Shown here piece after piece: positions 1 to 10,545 of a stretch of 64,000 bases of DNA. Every line of letters begins with the position of its first letter. Position 1 is the stretch's first letter. The position numbers and the translations under genes were made by a program. The notes beneath the pieces were generated by a model. It saw nothing but the letters and a program-made list of their open reading frames with translations, was not told the origin of the DNA and did no database searches. This DNA comes from Zanthoxylum bungeanum (lineage: Eukaryota > Streptophyta > Magnoliopsida > Sapindales > Rutaceae), in contig SKCR01034783.1 in the NCBI GenBank assembly GCA_019454045.1, forward strand, positions 1 to 64,000, given 5' to 3'.

Positions 1-41
1 GAATATTCAATCAAGAACGATGTGAAGCAGTAGGGGCCGGG

Positions 42-1939
42 TGTTGGACAATTATGACCTATAGCGTCATTATTTGTAAAAGACATTATGGCTTTTGTAC
101 AAATTAACTGTGTGACAATGAAAATTGCTATTTTATCATTTTGTAATTTGATTACTTGAATATATAAATGATAAAAGTCATTATGATTAGTTCCGGATTA
201 TAAGATATGAGACAATATCAATCCACTAAGGTTTAATAATTAAATATCCCTAGTCGTAGTATTATCGAGACTGGACATCGATAATGCGAAATAGACTAGT
301 ATTGCACTTGTGCGCATTGTGGGAGCATAACATCATAGTTCTCATATATTTTAAGTATTGGATACTTATGCAAGTGTGATAAGAGGTTGTGTTTACCGAT
401 GGTACGGGAACAGCTTCATTCTGGATAGACCCCGTGAAATCCTATTGGTAGTATGACTATGTGTCTATGGGAATCCGCATCAGGGTAGGTGTATTTGGTC
501 TTAACCTGAGACTTGCATCGCTAGTACTTCCGACAATCAATACGCTTTGGTTTTGGTCGTCCGGGACTTTAACAGGTTCTGTGTACGCCTCTTCTGGGTT
601 TATTGAGAATCGTAGTGTATTGGGTGTGATGTCAAGACGGAAGTATCACTTCAGTCATATGGAGATGATGATCACGTAGGGATACAGAACCGGTTCTCTA
701 TTATGTTGCAACTATCGGGATAATATGACAAGGTCATGATTATCCGATTATAGAGACTAGTTGCTTGTGATCTGATATATGCTTCGTACGGGGCATACAC
801 TGTTCCAGCCCCAAGCCTTGCATGTGACATCTGATACTGGATCGCAATACGCAATACTACGTATACTACGCCTGTTATAGATTATATATTCCTTAAAGAA
901 TATTTCTGGAGAATTGGGTAGGCAGGCGCTTTGCTAGAAGCCAACCATGTCTCGTAAATTGGTAAGAATATGGTACCGGGTAAGCACATGTTCGGATAGT
1001 CCGACGAACGAATTTACTGCCAACATATCCAGGGATCTCATGGGTCGTTTGCCGGAGATTCACTGATGACGTATGACTCGAACAAAATTAATCTAGGATT
1101 AATTACGACGAGAATTTATCTAGGATAAAATTCAATTAAAAGAGAGAGAGCGATTAATTTGGAATTAATCGATTAAAATAATATATTCGATATATTAAAT
1201 GAAATTAGATTTCATAACGGAATTAAAATTGGATTTTAATTCGGGCGAATGAATTAATTTAGAATTAATTCGCGAACGACTTTAATAGTAATTTTGCTAG
1301 GCATAATTATTTAATTAAATTTGATTTAATTAAGTTGCAACGGAAAATTCGTTAATTCGGAATTAACGAAACCGAGCCCGGAATGTGTTTGCGGGCCCAC
1401 TCGGATTTTGAATTAAAGTGGGGCCCACAAGTCACATCACAACTTACATCACTTGTCCATCAAGTGTCAAAGTTGATTGATGGGAGTAGTTGGAGGCATT
1501 AAATGATATTTTCCCTCCAAAACTTTGGTTAACCTCTTGGTAAAGCATATACCAAAATTTGAGTTTGACTTTTGTATATTGGTAATTGATTTTCAAAATC
1601 AAAATATCAAAAAACCAAAACTCTCTCCTCTCCTCTCTTCTTTGCAGTGAACTACCATAAACCAAAGGAAGATTTTTGTTGCAAATTTATTCCTTAGCTA
1701 GCACTTAAAGAATCATACATAGGTGATAGGGAAACATCCATTGATTTTGGAATCTCATTCACCAAGCTTGGAACTCAACATGCAACCATTCACAGAGGAG
1801 CTTGGAGCACTTCAAAGGAAGCAAAAGTTTTGTAATCAACGCATCCAATCAAGCACTATGAGTATTTTTTTTTCCGCTTTGCGTATTTACACATCTTTCA
1901 TGCTTAATATGATCTTGGTTTGTTCATTAGAACCCTACA
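42..1939 (+). mobile_element. Solo LTR, family 1, inserted in the RT of the Tat element
   Basis: The element begins TGTTGGACAATT and ends AACCCTACA, flanked by a perfect 5-bp TSD, CCGGG, at 37-41 and 1940-1944. With the LTR and one TSD copy ignored, the RT reading frame is continuous across the site. Copies of the same family lie at 26537-28421 (+) and 34540-36225 (-). There is no internal domain, primer site or coding region between the ends, so it is a solo LTR of 1898 bp. It contains the hairpin array at 1087-1370 and a CT-rich run near 1620. Superfamily cannot be told from the LTR alone. Confidence 0.92.
1087..1370 (+). repeat. Array of nine perfect tri-loop hairpins inside family 1 LTR
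   Basis: Nine short inverted repeats follow one another, each a perfect stem around a 3-nt loop: 1087-1103 (loop TAG), 1115-1129 (TAG), 1151-1171 (TGG), 1179-1197 (TCG), 1201-1213 (TAG), 1220-1242 (TGG), 1251-1271 (TAG), 1311-1333 (TTG) and 1348-1370 (CGG). Stems are 5 to 10 bp and differ in sequence from one hairpin to the next. All loops fit (T/C)NG. Matching arrays lie at about 27584-27870 and, inverted, 34884-35180 in the other two LTR copies. Confidence 0.9.
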
Positions 1940-1944
1940 CCGGG

Positions 1945-2980
1945 GTGGAAAGATTGCTAAAGGCTGGTTTCATCAGAGAGGTGAAATACCCGGAGTGCGT
2001 ATCAAATGTGGTTTTAGTGAAGAAACCTAGTGGGAAGTGGAGGATGTGTGTGGACTTCTCTGACCTTAACAAGGCCTGCCCGAATGATAGTTTCCCGCTC
2101 TCGAAAGTAGATTAGTTGGTAGATTCGACTGCGTTTCATGGACTGCTCAGTTTCATGGACGCCTTCTCAGGATATAACCAGGTAAAAAAACATCATGGGG
2201 ACGAGGAGAAGACAACTTTCATCACAGAGCGGGGGCTGTACTGTTATAAGGTGATGTCTTTCGGGTTGAAGAATGCTGAGGCTATATTTCGGAGGTTGGT
2301 AAACAAAGTTTTTAAGCCTATCATTGTTAAAACCATGAAAGTATATGTTGATGATATGATAATGATGACCAAGGAACCGAAGGGTCACTTGGCCGACCTC
2401 GCGAAAACTTTTGAGCTGATAAGAAAGCTTAGTATGAGGCTGAACCCAGAGAAGTGTGCATTCGGTGTAGCATCGGGAAAGTTTCTGGAGTATATGGTCA
2501 GTGTGCGAGGAATCGAGGCTAACCCGCAGAAGATCCAAGCTGTTCTGGATTTGAAATCTCTCAAGACGGTCAAAGAGGTGCAAAGCTTGATGGGCCGAGT
2601 GGCTGTACTAAACCGGTTCATATCCCGTGCAACCGACAAATGTCACCCCTTTTTTAAGTTGATCAAGAAGGTTAAGAAGAATGTCAGCTGGACGGCAGAG
2701 TGCGAGGAAGCCTTCATGCAACTCAAGAAGTACTTAGCTCAACCTCTACTCCTGGCTAAACCGATCCCGGGTGAGATTTTATTTTTGTACTTAGCTGTTT
2801 CTATACATGCAGTAAGTTCGGTATTAGTACATGAGGCCGATAATACCCAAAGGCTGGTGTATTATATTAGCAAAGCCTTGCTAGATGCAGAGACAAGATA
2901 CCCGGCCCATGAACTGGTAGCTTTGTCCTTGGTTACAGCTGCCCAGATGCTACGACCCTACTTCCAAGCCCACCTTATTG
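1945..2980 (+). pseudogene. pol: Reverse transcriptase plus first RNase H (Tat-type gypsy), disrupted
   Basis: The frame starting at base 1945 reads VERLLKAGFIREV, VVLVKKPSGKWRMCVDFSDL and CPNDSFPL, the typical N-terminal RT signature of Ty3/gypsy. The catalytic YVDD box is intact at about 2344-2355. An RNase H segment (YISKALLDAETRYPAHE) follows near 2860. A TAG at 2113-2115 stands where related proteins have Gln before LVDST, so CAG to TAG is the likely change. The frame is lost near 2978, where the sequence continues one base out of frame. Bases 3-36 carry the preceding residues (IFNQERCEAV) in the same frame once the solo LTR at 42-1939 and one TSD copy are ignored. Confidence 0.85.
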
Positions 2981-3574
2981 GGGGTCTACACCAATCATCC
3001 CTTGAGGCAGATTTTGCATAAACCGGAGGTCTCGGGTAGGTTAGTGAAGTGGTCGGTGGAGTTGAGCGAGTATGATATATCCTATCTGCCCAGAGTGGCA
3101 GTAAAAGGACAGGCCCTAGCTGATTTTGTGGCCGAGTTTACTGGAACCCAGATTTTGGAAGTTTCAGAGACTAAGTGGGAGTTTTCGGTGGACGGTTCTG
3201 TCAGTTCACAAGGATATGGGGCTGGGGTCGTCTTACGAAGTAGTGATGGCGAAGAAGTGGTATACGCCTTGAGATTTGCTTTCGAGGCCACCAATAATGA
3301 AGCGTAGTATGAGGTCATTTTGGCCGGATTGAGGTTGTGTACGACAATGGGTGTCCGAGATGTGATCGTAAAGAGCGACTCCCAGTTGGCCATCCAGCAG
3401 TTGAGGGGTGAGTTTCAGGCCAAAGAGTCTAACATGGTGTCCTATATGGCCAAGATGAAGAAGTTGGCCGGAGAAATGGATAGTGTGCAATTTGAGCAGA
3501 TTGGTCGGGAAAGTAACCATCAGGCAGATTCTCTAGCCCGCCTGGCTCCTCCATTAAATCGGAGAAGCCCATAA
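2978..3574 (+). pseudogene. pol: Second (additional) RNase H domain of the Tat-type element, disrupted
   Basis: After a frameshift the reading continues GVYTNHPLRQILHKPE and LVKWSVELSEYDISYLPR, the connection region, then a full RNase H fold with four acidic positions visible: D in FSVDGS, E in ATNNEA, D in VKSDSQL and D in NHQADSLA. A TAG at 3305-3307 replaces the codon after NNEA, where relatives usually carry Glu. This second RNase H is what distinguishes Tat elements from most other Ty3/gypsy lineages. Confidence 0.8.
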
Positions 3575-3582
3575 CCATCCCT

Positions 3583-4889
3583 TTGATTTCCTTACAGGAA
3601 ATGAGTGTTGGGAAGCCAGAGGTAATGGAAATGGAAGTAGGAGAGAAGGCCTCTTGGATGGACCCGATCAAAAAGTACTTAAAAACTGGGGAGACCCTTG
3701 AAGATATGAAGGAAGCGAGAAAGCTGAGGTACCGAAGCTCTAAGTGTTGCTTGATTGAAGGAGTACTGTACCAGAGGGGGTATACTGTGCCGCTTTTGAT
3801 ATGCCTCATGATAGAGGAAGCCGATTGTATGCTTAGAGAGATTCGTTGGGGTATTTATGGGAGTCATACATGGGGCAGTCTATGGCGTATAAGGCGTTGA
3901 TGCAGTGATTCTACTGGCCGATCATGCACCAAGACGGGATGAAGGTAGCTTGGAAATGTTAAGGATGCCAGAAGAATGCAAACATTCATCACCAGCCAGG
4001 AGAGTAGTTGACTTCACTGGTCAGCCTCTGGTCGTTCGCCCAGTGGAGGCTGGACATCATCGGGCCAATGCCAGTGGGGCAGGGGCAAGCCAAGTACGTC
4101 ATTGTTGCCATTGACTATTTCACCAAATGGGCGGAGGCCAAACCCCTAACTACAATCACAGAGAAGAATGTGACAAATTTTGTGAGAAAGAATATCATAT
4201 GCCGGTTTGGAATTCCCCGAGCCATCATCACTGATAATGGGAAGAAGTTCGATAGCAAGGGTTTCAGGAAGCTCTGTGAAGATCTTCAGATCGCCTTGAG
4301 ATTCGCATCACTTGCTCATCCTAAGTCCAATGGGCAGGTCGAGGCTACCAACAAAACGATCAAGGAAAATTTGAAGGCCCGGATCGGATCTTGTAAGGGG
4401 TTGTGGGTCGAATAATTACTAGAAGTATTATGGGCACATCGGACGACCTACAAGGACTCCACTGGGGAGATGCCTTTTTCTTTGGCTTACGGGTGTGAAA
4501 CAGTTATTCCAGCAAAGTTCATGATGATCACCCACCGGGTCTGGCATTTTGAGACCGATCAGAATGAAGAACTCATCAGGAATCACCTCGACCTAATCGA
4601 AGAGAAACGAGAGAAGTCGGCTATGAAAGTGGCTGTCTGTCAACAAATAATGGCCCGTTTCTTCAATAAGAAGGTTTAGATTCGATCTTTCCTCCCTGGA
4701 GATTTGATTTTAAGGAGGGTCACATTAAATACCTGAAAATCGGAGGAAGGTTCATTGGGCGCCAAATGGGAATGGCCATACCGAGTGGTGGAGATAGTAA
4801 GATCGACTACCTATCTTCTAGAGCAGTTGGATGGTACCCGACTCAAGAAGCCTTGGAACGCTGAGATGCTGAGGAAGTACATCCAGTAA
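3583..4889 (+). pseudogene. pol: Integrase of the Tat-type element, disrupted
   Basis: 3583-3900 encodes the linker (SWMDPIKKYL, LYQRGYTVPL) and breaks by frameshift near 3860. From 3912 to 4889 one frame holds the integrase: zinc-binding remnants (WKC, CQKNANIHH), then the DDE core with D in LDIIGP, D in ITDNGKKF and E in NGQVEATN. The C-terminus (KWEWPYRVVE to WNAEMLRKYIQ) ends in TAA at 4887-4889. In-frame stops lie at 3960, 4005, 4413, 4677 and 4734. The three catalytic acids survive, but the protein cannot be made. Confidence 0.82.
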
Positions 4890-5494
4890 ACCTTTTCTTT
4901 TGAACCACCAAGCTATTAGATGAGCTGGCCAGAACCAGAAATTTTTTTATAAAGCCTCTCTTGAAATGACCCACCAAGAGTTGTAAGAAGGGCAGTAGGT
5001 CATATGAATATGAACATAACTTTCTCGTCCACTTTACTTGTTGTTTAAATTGAATGAGAAAGTCATGTTAAATATTCTTAGGATGTGCTCGATGCGAAGG
5101 GGTAAACCGGACCCAGAGAGGTTTCTTCCCTTGCAAGTCGTCTGGTGAGTCCCGTTGAGAACCACCCAGGAAGGGCACACACGGGGTGTCTTCCTCCCTC
5201 GTGGGGATTTGCCTGACCGCCTCGGATCGGCGTATCCGTAGTTTGGTTAGCCGGGACAATGAATTGTAAGGATCATAATTTTGTTTTGGGAGGCATCGGG
5301 TAGGAAGCTGCCTCGGAGCGCCCGAGTTGTTGTTTTTTCTTGAATTTGCGTGGAGTATGTGCTAAGTCACCTCCACTTTGTTAACTTTACCTTGTTCTAT
5401 TTTTTGTTTTTCACCGATACCCGGTAAGGGGACGCCTGCTCCAGGATCCGTAGAGTCTCAAAGGTTGAAAATCTTCCATCGTGTAAGTCTCAAA

Positions 5495-5965
5495 TGCTCC
5501 ACCTTCTCGGGGTTGGATTCGTTCCGCCGATGCTATGCTCCACCTGCTCGGGGCTGGATTTTTTTCGCCGAGTCTGTTATGTTCCACCAGGTCGGGGCTG
5601 GATTCGTTCCGCTGAGCCTGCTTCGTTCCACCAGATCGGGGCTGGATTCGTTCCACCGAGTCTGCTTTATTCCACTAGCTCGGGACTGGATTCGTTCCGT
5701 TGAGTCTAATTTGTTCCACCAGATCGGGGCTGGATTCGTTCGGCCGAGTCTGATTTGTTCCACCAACTCAGGGTTGGATTCATTCCGCCGAGTCTATATT
5801 GTTCTTCTCAGCTCGGGGTCGGGCTACATCCCACCGAGTCCGTCTCATTGGTCTGAGGACGTAACATTCCCCCAAAGCCAAGTGTTCTTCTCAGCTCGGG
5901 ACTGGACTCGTTCCGCCGAGACTACTGGTCTCTCCAACCTCATGGTCGGGTTACGTCCCACTGAG
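5495..5965 (+). repeat. 44-bp tandem repeats in the 3' region of the Tat element
   Basis: About seven clear units of 42-44 bp from 5495 to 5800 share the core TCGGGGCTGGATTCGTTCC followed by GCCGAGTCTG. Three degenerate units continue to about 5965 with a CTCAGCTCGGG start. Arrays of this kind between integrase and 3' LTR are described for Tat/Ogre-type elements. The frame is open on both strands through part of the array, as expected of a periodic sequence, and I do not read it as a gene. Confidence 0.88.
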
Positions 5966-6839
5966 TGCCTGATTTTAGCTTGAGGACGGACCGTACGAAG
6001 ACACTAAGGATGACCTGAGGTGGCACCAGAGCAGTTTCTGTATACTTCCCAAGGACAGCCACCTGATGGACGAGCAACACGCTTCTGATTTTCATAGTTC
6101 TCAGCACCAACTCGCACACTCGTTTGACCTAAGAACTAGGGGACAGATGTTGATGGGTATTTCTGCGGCTAAGGTTTCTGAACAGTTCAGTAAGGGCAGA
6201 AAACGAAGTTCTCCTCACCCAGAGGACCAGCGCTCAGAGAGTATGTGTTGGAGCTCGGGTAAAGTTTCTCAGTATGACCGACCAGAGGAAGCAACACAGC
6301 ACGGATTTTAGAAACCGACAACATCAGAGCCGGGGCCGACCACAGTAGACCGACAGCTCGGCTTGGTTTTATTTCACCTCCCAGAAACGGTTGATAAGTT
6401 CGGATATTTCGGGTCAGGACGGTATTAGTTTGGGAAGCCCGAAAAGTCACTTGACCGACCTCTTGAAGACCGATGTGGGATCAGAGTAGTTGGATTTTTT
6501 CCCTCCAAAATCAACTCTCACATTCGAAATTCGACAGGCTGTCATCATCAATGAAAAGGCTTGACAGTGTACTTTTACGCCGTGATGTGACAGGAAAAGA
6601 AGGGGTAGACTTTGCTTTCGGCGATGACAGATTGGGGAAGAGAACTTGTCAAATCGCCAAAAATCCGCAGACCTGCAGGGCTGGCGTCACAAAGATATGG
6701 AAACAATGTTAAATATCCATTAACATATAAGAGAAGGTTGATCACATTTGTAAAGGTTACAAAATTTTCCATTTGAAAATCACCCGTCAACACATACTCT
6801 TGGAGCAAATTTGAAATTAACTTTGTCTATTGTCAGACT
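5966..6839. other. Unresolved 3' region of the Tat element
   Basis: No coding domain is recognisable. Base composition is balanced and similar to the preceding 3' region up to about 6710, then becomes AT-rich up to the copia-type LTR fragment. The 3' LTR of the Tat element should start somewhere here or has been deleted; I see no convincing polypurine tract or TG start. Confidence 0.4.
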
Positions 6840-7411
6840 TATAAATTTACGATCTATAAGTAATATTCGGAAGTCATTTCCGTAGTGTACCATGGCCATA
6901 AATTTAACATATCGTAAACAAGTGCAGGATATCTATGCTCTGTACACATGATTGACAGATTCTATCTTGATACACACCGGATATCATGAGCATCAGTCCA
7001 CACCCAATAATCAGACGGAGGTCTGACCTAAATAGGTTGTTGACGTGACAGTCACCAAAGTGTTGAGGATAACTCATATATCCACAGTAACATCTCAAGT
7101 TTAAGAACCATTATGCTACTCTACTCGAGACAATTCCTATAGACGTTGGTGTACCATTTATTAGGAAATCTTTGGTTAGTCGTTCAATGTTTATCAAATA
7201 AACACCTACATGTCTATACAAGTCCCCAAAGACTCACGGTTCACTAGGATAAACCATCAGACCAAGTCTTGATATACAACATGTATTAGTCTCAACGGAT
7301 TTTACTAACCGACTCGTGTCAGTAAATCTTGACCAGAAACTTTATTTGAGAATATACAACTTATAGTGACGCTTCACAATGTCAATTACAACTTATATTG
7401 TAATTGCGCAC

Positions 7412-7449
<38 letters not shown>

Positions 7450-7618
7450 ATATCACTAAACTGGATTTAGTTTCAATCTAATAAAATTAGATCGAATATA
7501 TATAAAAAATAAGAGGTGCTACCATAAATATGTAATATTATGGAAAAAATAATTGTTCGTATTCATAAACTGGACATAAATACGATCAGAATGGACGCTC
7601 TGAGCACCAACCCTAACA
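6840..7618 (-). mobile_element. Copia-type LTR fragment, family 2
   Basis: The right end, GAGCACCAACCCTAACA at 7602-7618, equals the LTR start (TGTTAGGGTTGG on the minus strand) of the copia elements at 53330-63171. Homology to those LTRs can be followed back to about 6840, through the block with CATCAGTCCACACCC near 6990. The distal end is missing and no TSD is visible, so this is a truncated LTR. It carries an AT dinucleotide run near 7412-7452 and a version of the short open frame shared by the family (7098-6904, minus). Confidence 0.8.
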
Positions 7619-7619
7619 T

Positions 7620-7874
7620 TTACTACCTATCATCATTGAATTGGATGCCAAAAGTATGGTGGAACAAATTAAGGGGGATATTAGAAGCTCTAAAGAGATT
7701 TTTAGGATCATCCCAGAGATCCATAAGGCAATTAGGGACACCAGTTGCTTTTTTCAAATTCAGTTTAACTCCAGAGAATGCAATATGGAGGCTCATTCTC
7801 CGGCTAAAATAGCTTGTAATTTTGCATTTACTGATTTTTGGAGGGAAAATCCTCCAGTTCCCATTATCTGTTAA
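7620..7874 (+). pseudogene. RNase-H-like (RVT_3 type) fragment
   Basis: The frame gives PIIIELDAKSMVEQIKGD, then ECNMEAHSPAKIACNFAF and DFWRENPPVPII before TGA or TAA stops. Acidic-x-Asp followed by a hydrophobic helix, and a late N-x-x-A-H, match the C-terminal half of the RNase-H-like domains found in plant non-LTR elements and their host-resident copies. The N-terminal half is absent: the LTR fragment ends directly upstream at 7618. The fragment is short and the family call rests on spacing rather than a full catalytic set. Confidence 0.5.
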
Positions 7875-8059
7875 CTTAATTGGATTTTAATGATATTCTT
7901 CTTTCAAAAAAACAAGAGGCCACGAAGAAATAAATGTGTCAACATCAACCAAACTGCTGTTGGAGAGAGATTTATACATGATTTCCTATATTTAAATATA
8001 AGATTCTTTATTAAATTAACACCGCTATGTGTAAGAATAGTAAAATGAGTCATTTTAAT

Positions 8060-8236
8060 ATGTATCCGAGGGAATGGCTTGATGATGTAGGGTTCAAGAT
8101 CTCACATTGGAGTTTTGGGTTCGAATTCAGGAAGTGTGTTTCTTGTAAGAGCCCGGGACAGCTGGGGTTTTATCTGCTCCGCTTAAACACAGAAGGGGTA
8201 GTTTGGCGGGGGGTTTCCATTGATTCCAAAAAAAAA
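8060..8236 (+). mobile_element. SINE copy 1 (tRNA-derived)
   Basis: A 177-bp body with a Pol III A-box-like TGGCTTGATGATG at 8075 and a B box GGTTCGAATTC at 8118-8128 ends in a run of A. It is flanked by a 12-bp direct repeat, AGTCATTTTAAT, at 8048-8059 and 8237-8248. A related copy lies at 11234-11406. Tail, promoter boxes and long variable TSD together define a SINE mobilised by LINE-type target-primed reverse transcription. Confidence 0.85.
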
Positions 8237-8248
8237 AGTCATTTTAAT

Positions 8249-9409
8249 GCACCTGCTTGTAAATAATTTTTAAAAAAATATGTGATCTTAAATCATTTTT
8301 TCTACGGAAAATTCAAATATTGTAATTGAGCCTTATATCTCATATAATGTAATACCGACTATTTTAGCCATTTAAATGCACTTATTTATTTATTTATAAG
8401 AAAAAAAATTATTTTAGTAATGGACAAAATCTAGTTAAAATTCTTGTACACACACACTGCATGCAGAGACACACAATGATCCAAGACAACATCATTAAAG
8501 AAAATATTATTCTAATATTAACATGTCTTCTCTTGTCCTCAGAGTGAAAATGACCCTTTAAAAATTAATGACTTTGAAGTATTTTTATTAGCTGAAATTA
8601 TTGGCATTTTTAATATATTTTACTATAATTAATATTTCTTTCAATTACGGGCTCTACAAAATGATTGATGATTACAGGACTAGGCTTCATTCATTCATTA
8701 ATGTTTTTAAGAAAACCATGAAAATACCAGTTATGAAAATAAATATATTCTGAAAAACGCCGAATAAAAATTCAAAAAAAAAAAAAACTTTAAAATATTC
8801 AGAAAATAACAATAAATATATATTTTCTGTAATTCTTTTGAAGATAAGAAGTTGCTAAGTTGGCAAAGTCTAAATTGATTTTTTAATCTCATATCTCTCT
8901 CAAAACTTGAATGCAGATAATCAATATAAAATGTGGAGCCTACTAAAAGACAAAAAATATGGACTCTTATAAAAAATAAAAAATATGAATTTCAATGTGA
9001 TTTTGTTTTTCTTTTGATATATATATGTATTTTAAAAAATATAGACGCATAATAATTACCTAAATTAATACATCCCCTTTGCACTTTTGGAATGTAGATT
9101 CTTTTCCTCCATTTACACATGATATATAAAAAGTAATAAAGCATATATTCGAAAATATAAAAGCCAAATTATGATATCATCATATGCTCTTTACACGTTC
9201 ATATTTAATGTTGGCTATATATGATCATCCCTAATACCTTTTGAGTCATTCACATTATTTTTTATTCATTCATACTAGTTTATATAAAATCTACATTCAA
9301 ATATCTCCACTTAAATGACTAAAAAACTAGACCTACAAACCAAAACAAGAAACTTAATTGCAAATGGCGATTACAAAATGGGATATTTTAGAATTTATTT
9401 ATATATAAC
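8249..9409. other. AT-rich intergenic DNA downstream of the AP2/ERF gene
   Basis: No coding domain, terminal repeat or TSD pair seen. The sequence is very AT-rich, with short A and T runs. It includes the 3' flank of the AP2/ERF gene, whose stop codon is at 9410-9412 on the minus strand. Confidence 0.6.
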
Positions 9410-10168
9410 TTATGTTGAATTGCCACAACAAAGCTCAATAGAGCCATAATCAAGCAACTCCTGTATCATTTGCTCTATATGATCATCTTCAAGTGCTTTA
9501 AACTGTTGATTATTATTTGTACACCCAACTTGATTTTCCTCAGTTACCCATTTGGTCTCCGGCAACCCGGCGCTCGTTCCGATGCTTTTTCCGGCGATCG
9601 GTTCTGTACATTGTGATAATTGAAGTACCGGCGGTTGTTTTGGTACCATTTTTTTGGTCACTTGGAGAGATGCCATGTGACATTTGTGTAACTTAGCTGC
9701 CAAAGTTGCTGAGAGAAGCTTAGATAAAGAAGATTGTGACTCGTTTGGATTGTGTGAAAAATTGGTACGTGCTTTTGGCCCGCCCATGAGCCTTGCTGCC
9801 TCATCATATGCTCTTGCTGCATCCTCTGCTGTCTCAAATGTGCCTAGCCATATTCTCGTCTTTCTGCGGTACAAAATTACACAGAAACGTTTCTTTTTAG
9901 TAAGAATATTAATAACACAAAATTAAGAAAAATGTATAAAAAAGGTATATGCAAAAAATGATATGAAAGTATGAAATTAAAGAAACGTTTCTTTCATGCA
10001 AATAAAAAAGTACGAAACGCTTTTGGTACAAATAGGAGCCAAGGAGAAATGCTTAGTAATGATGAAGTTTGAAAAGGAGAATTACAGTTGAGGATGGCGG
10101 ATTTCAGAGACCCAGGAGCCCCAATGCCTTTGACGGACACCGCGATACCGCTGTTGTGGCCTGGCCAT
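9410..10168 (-). CDS. SHN: AP2/ERF transcription factor, SHINE/WAX INDUCER1-like, two exons
   Basis: Exon 1 is 10168 to 10086, the intron 10085 to 9864 (GT...AG, 222 bp) and exon 2 9863 to 9410, giving 178 residues. The splice joins RHPQL to KTRIWLGTF in frame and rebuilds a complete AP2 domain at about residues 7-63 ([37 protein letters not shown]). An intron within the AP2 domain right after RHP-L and a C-terminus like [12 protein letters not shown] are features I associate with the SHN clade, nuclear activators of cuticle and wax genes. Family members run near 190-200 residues, so this one is slightly short. The start is the only ATG before an in-frame upstream TAA. No frameshift or stop is present. 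AP2/ERF is certain; the SHN assignment rests on family memory. Confidence 0.88.
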
Positions 10169-10282
10169 GGCGGAGCAAAAGTGAAACGTTTCAGACAAGT
10201 CTTAGAATGGAAAGTGTTTGTGAAAATGTCTGTGAGAACAAGCAGCTGGAGATGTGGGGGATTCGAGTGTGAGAGCTCAAGG

Positions 10283-10292
10283 CTTTATATAA
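10283..10292 (-). promoter_or_regulatory. TATA box of the AP2/ERF gene
   Basis: The minus strand reads TTATATAAAG here, about 115 bp upstream of the ATG at 10168. A start site some 30 bp downstream would give a 5' leader of roughly 80-90 nt without an intervening in-frame ATG. This supports the chosen start. Confidence 0.7.
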
Positions 10293-10545
10293 GAACATAT
10301 TGCACAGCCTTCTGGGCAAATCAATCAATGCATGTGTTGGGACCCAGAAGAGTTTTAAGTCGTTAGTCTTGCTTTCTTTAACAATATTCTATTTTGTAAT
10401 GGGTGAAATTGTTCTTTTTGGCTCATCTTTTAACATGGGTAATAATAATATAACAATCTAAATGAAAAAGTAGTGTTATTACCATAACCCAAATATATAT
10501 TTTTTTTTATAACTGCTAATGGTCTAAACTCTCTCTCTCTCAACA

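Larger units (their letters stand above)
1..6710 (+). mobile_element. Decayed Ty3/gypsy retrotransposon, Tat-type, 5' part outside window
   Basis: Pol domains run in the order RT, RNase H, a second RNase H, integrase, and are followed by a non-coding 3' region with 44-bp tandem repeats. A second RNase H after the RT-linked one, and tandem repeats between pol and the 3' LTR, are known traits of the Tat lineage. The window opens inside RT: bases 3-36 encode the stretch just before the first RT residues at 1945, and a solo LTR at 42-1939 separates the two. I could not place a polypurine tract or a 3' LTR; homology fades between 6000 and 6840. At least six in-frame stops and three frameshifts show that the copy is old and dead. 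Confidence 0.8.

Noticed and set aside
5411..5766. Periodic open frames on both strands over 5411-5983
   Set aside because: They are produced by the 44-bp tandem repeat, which lacks stops in several frames; no start context or motif.
10069..10366. Plus-strand open frames over the AP2/ERF exon 1
   Set aside because: These are antisense shadows of exon 1 and the promoter of the minus-strand gene.
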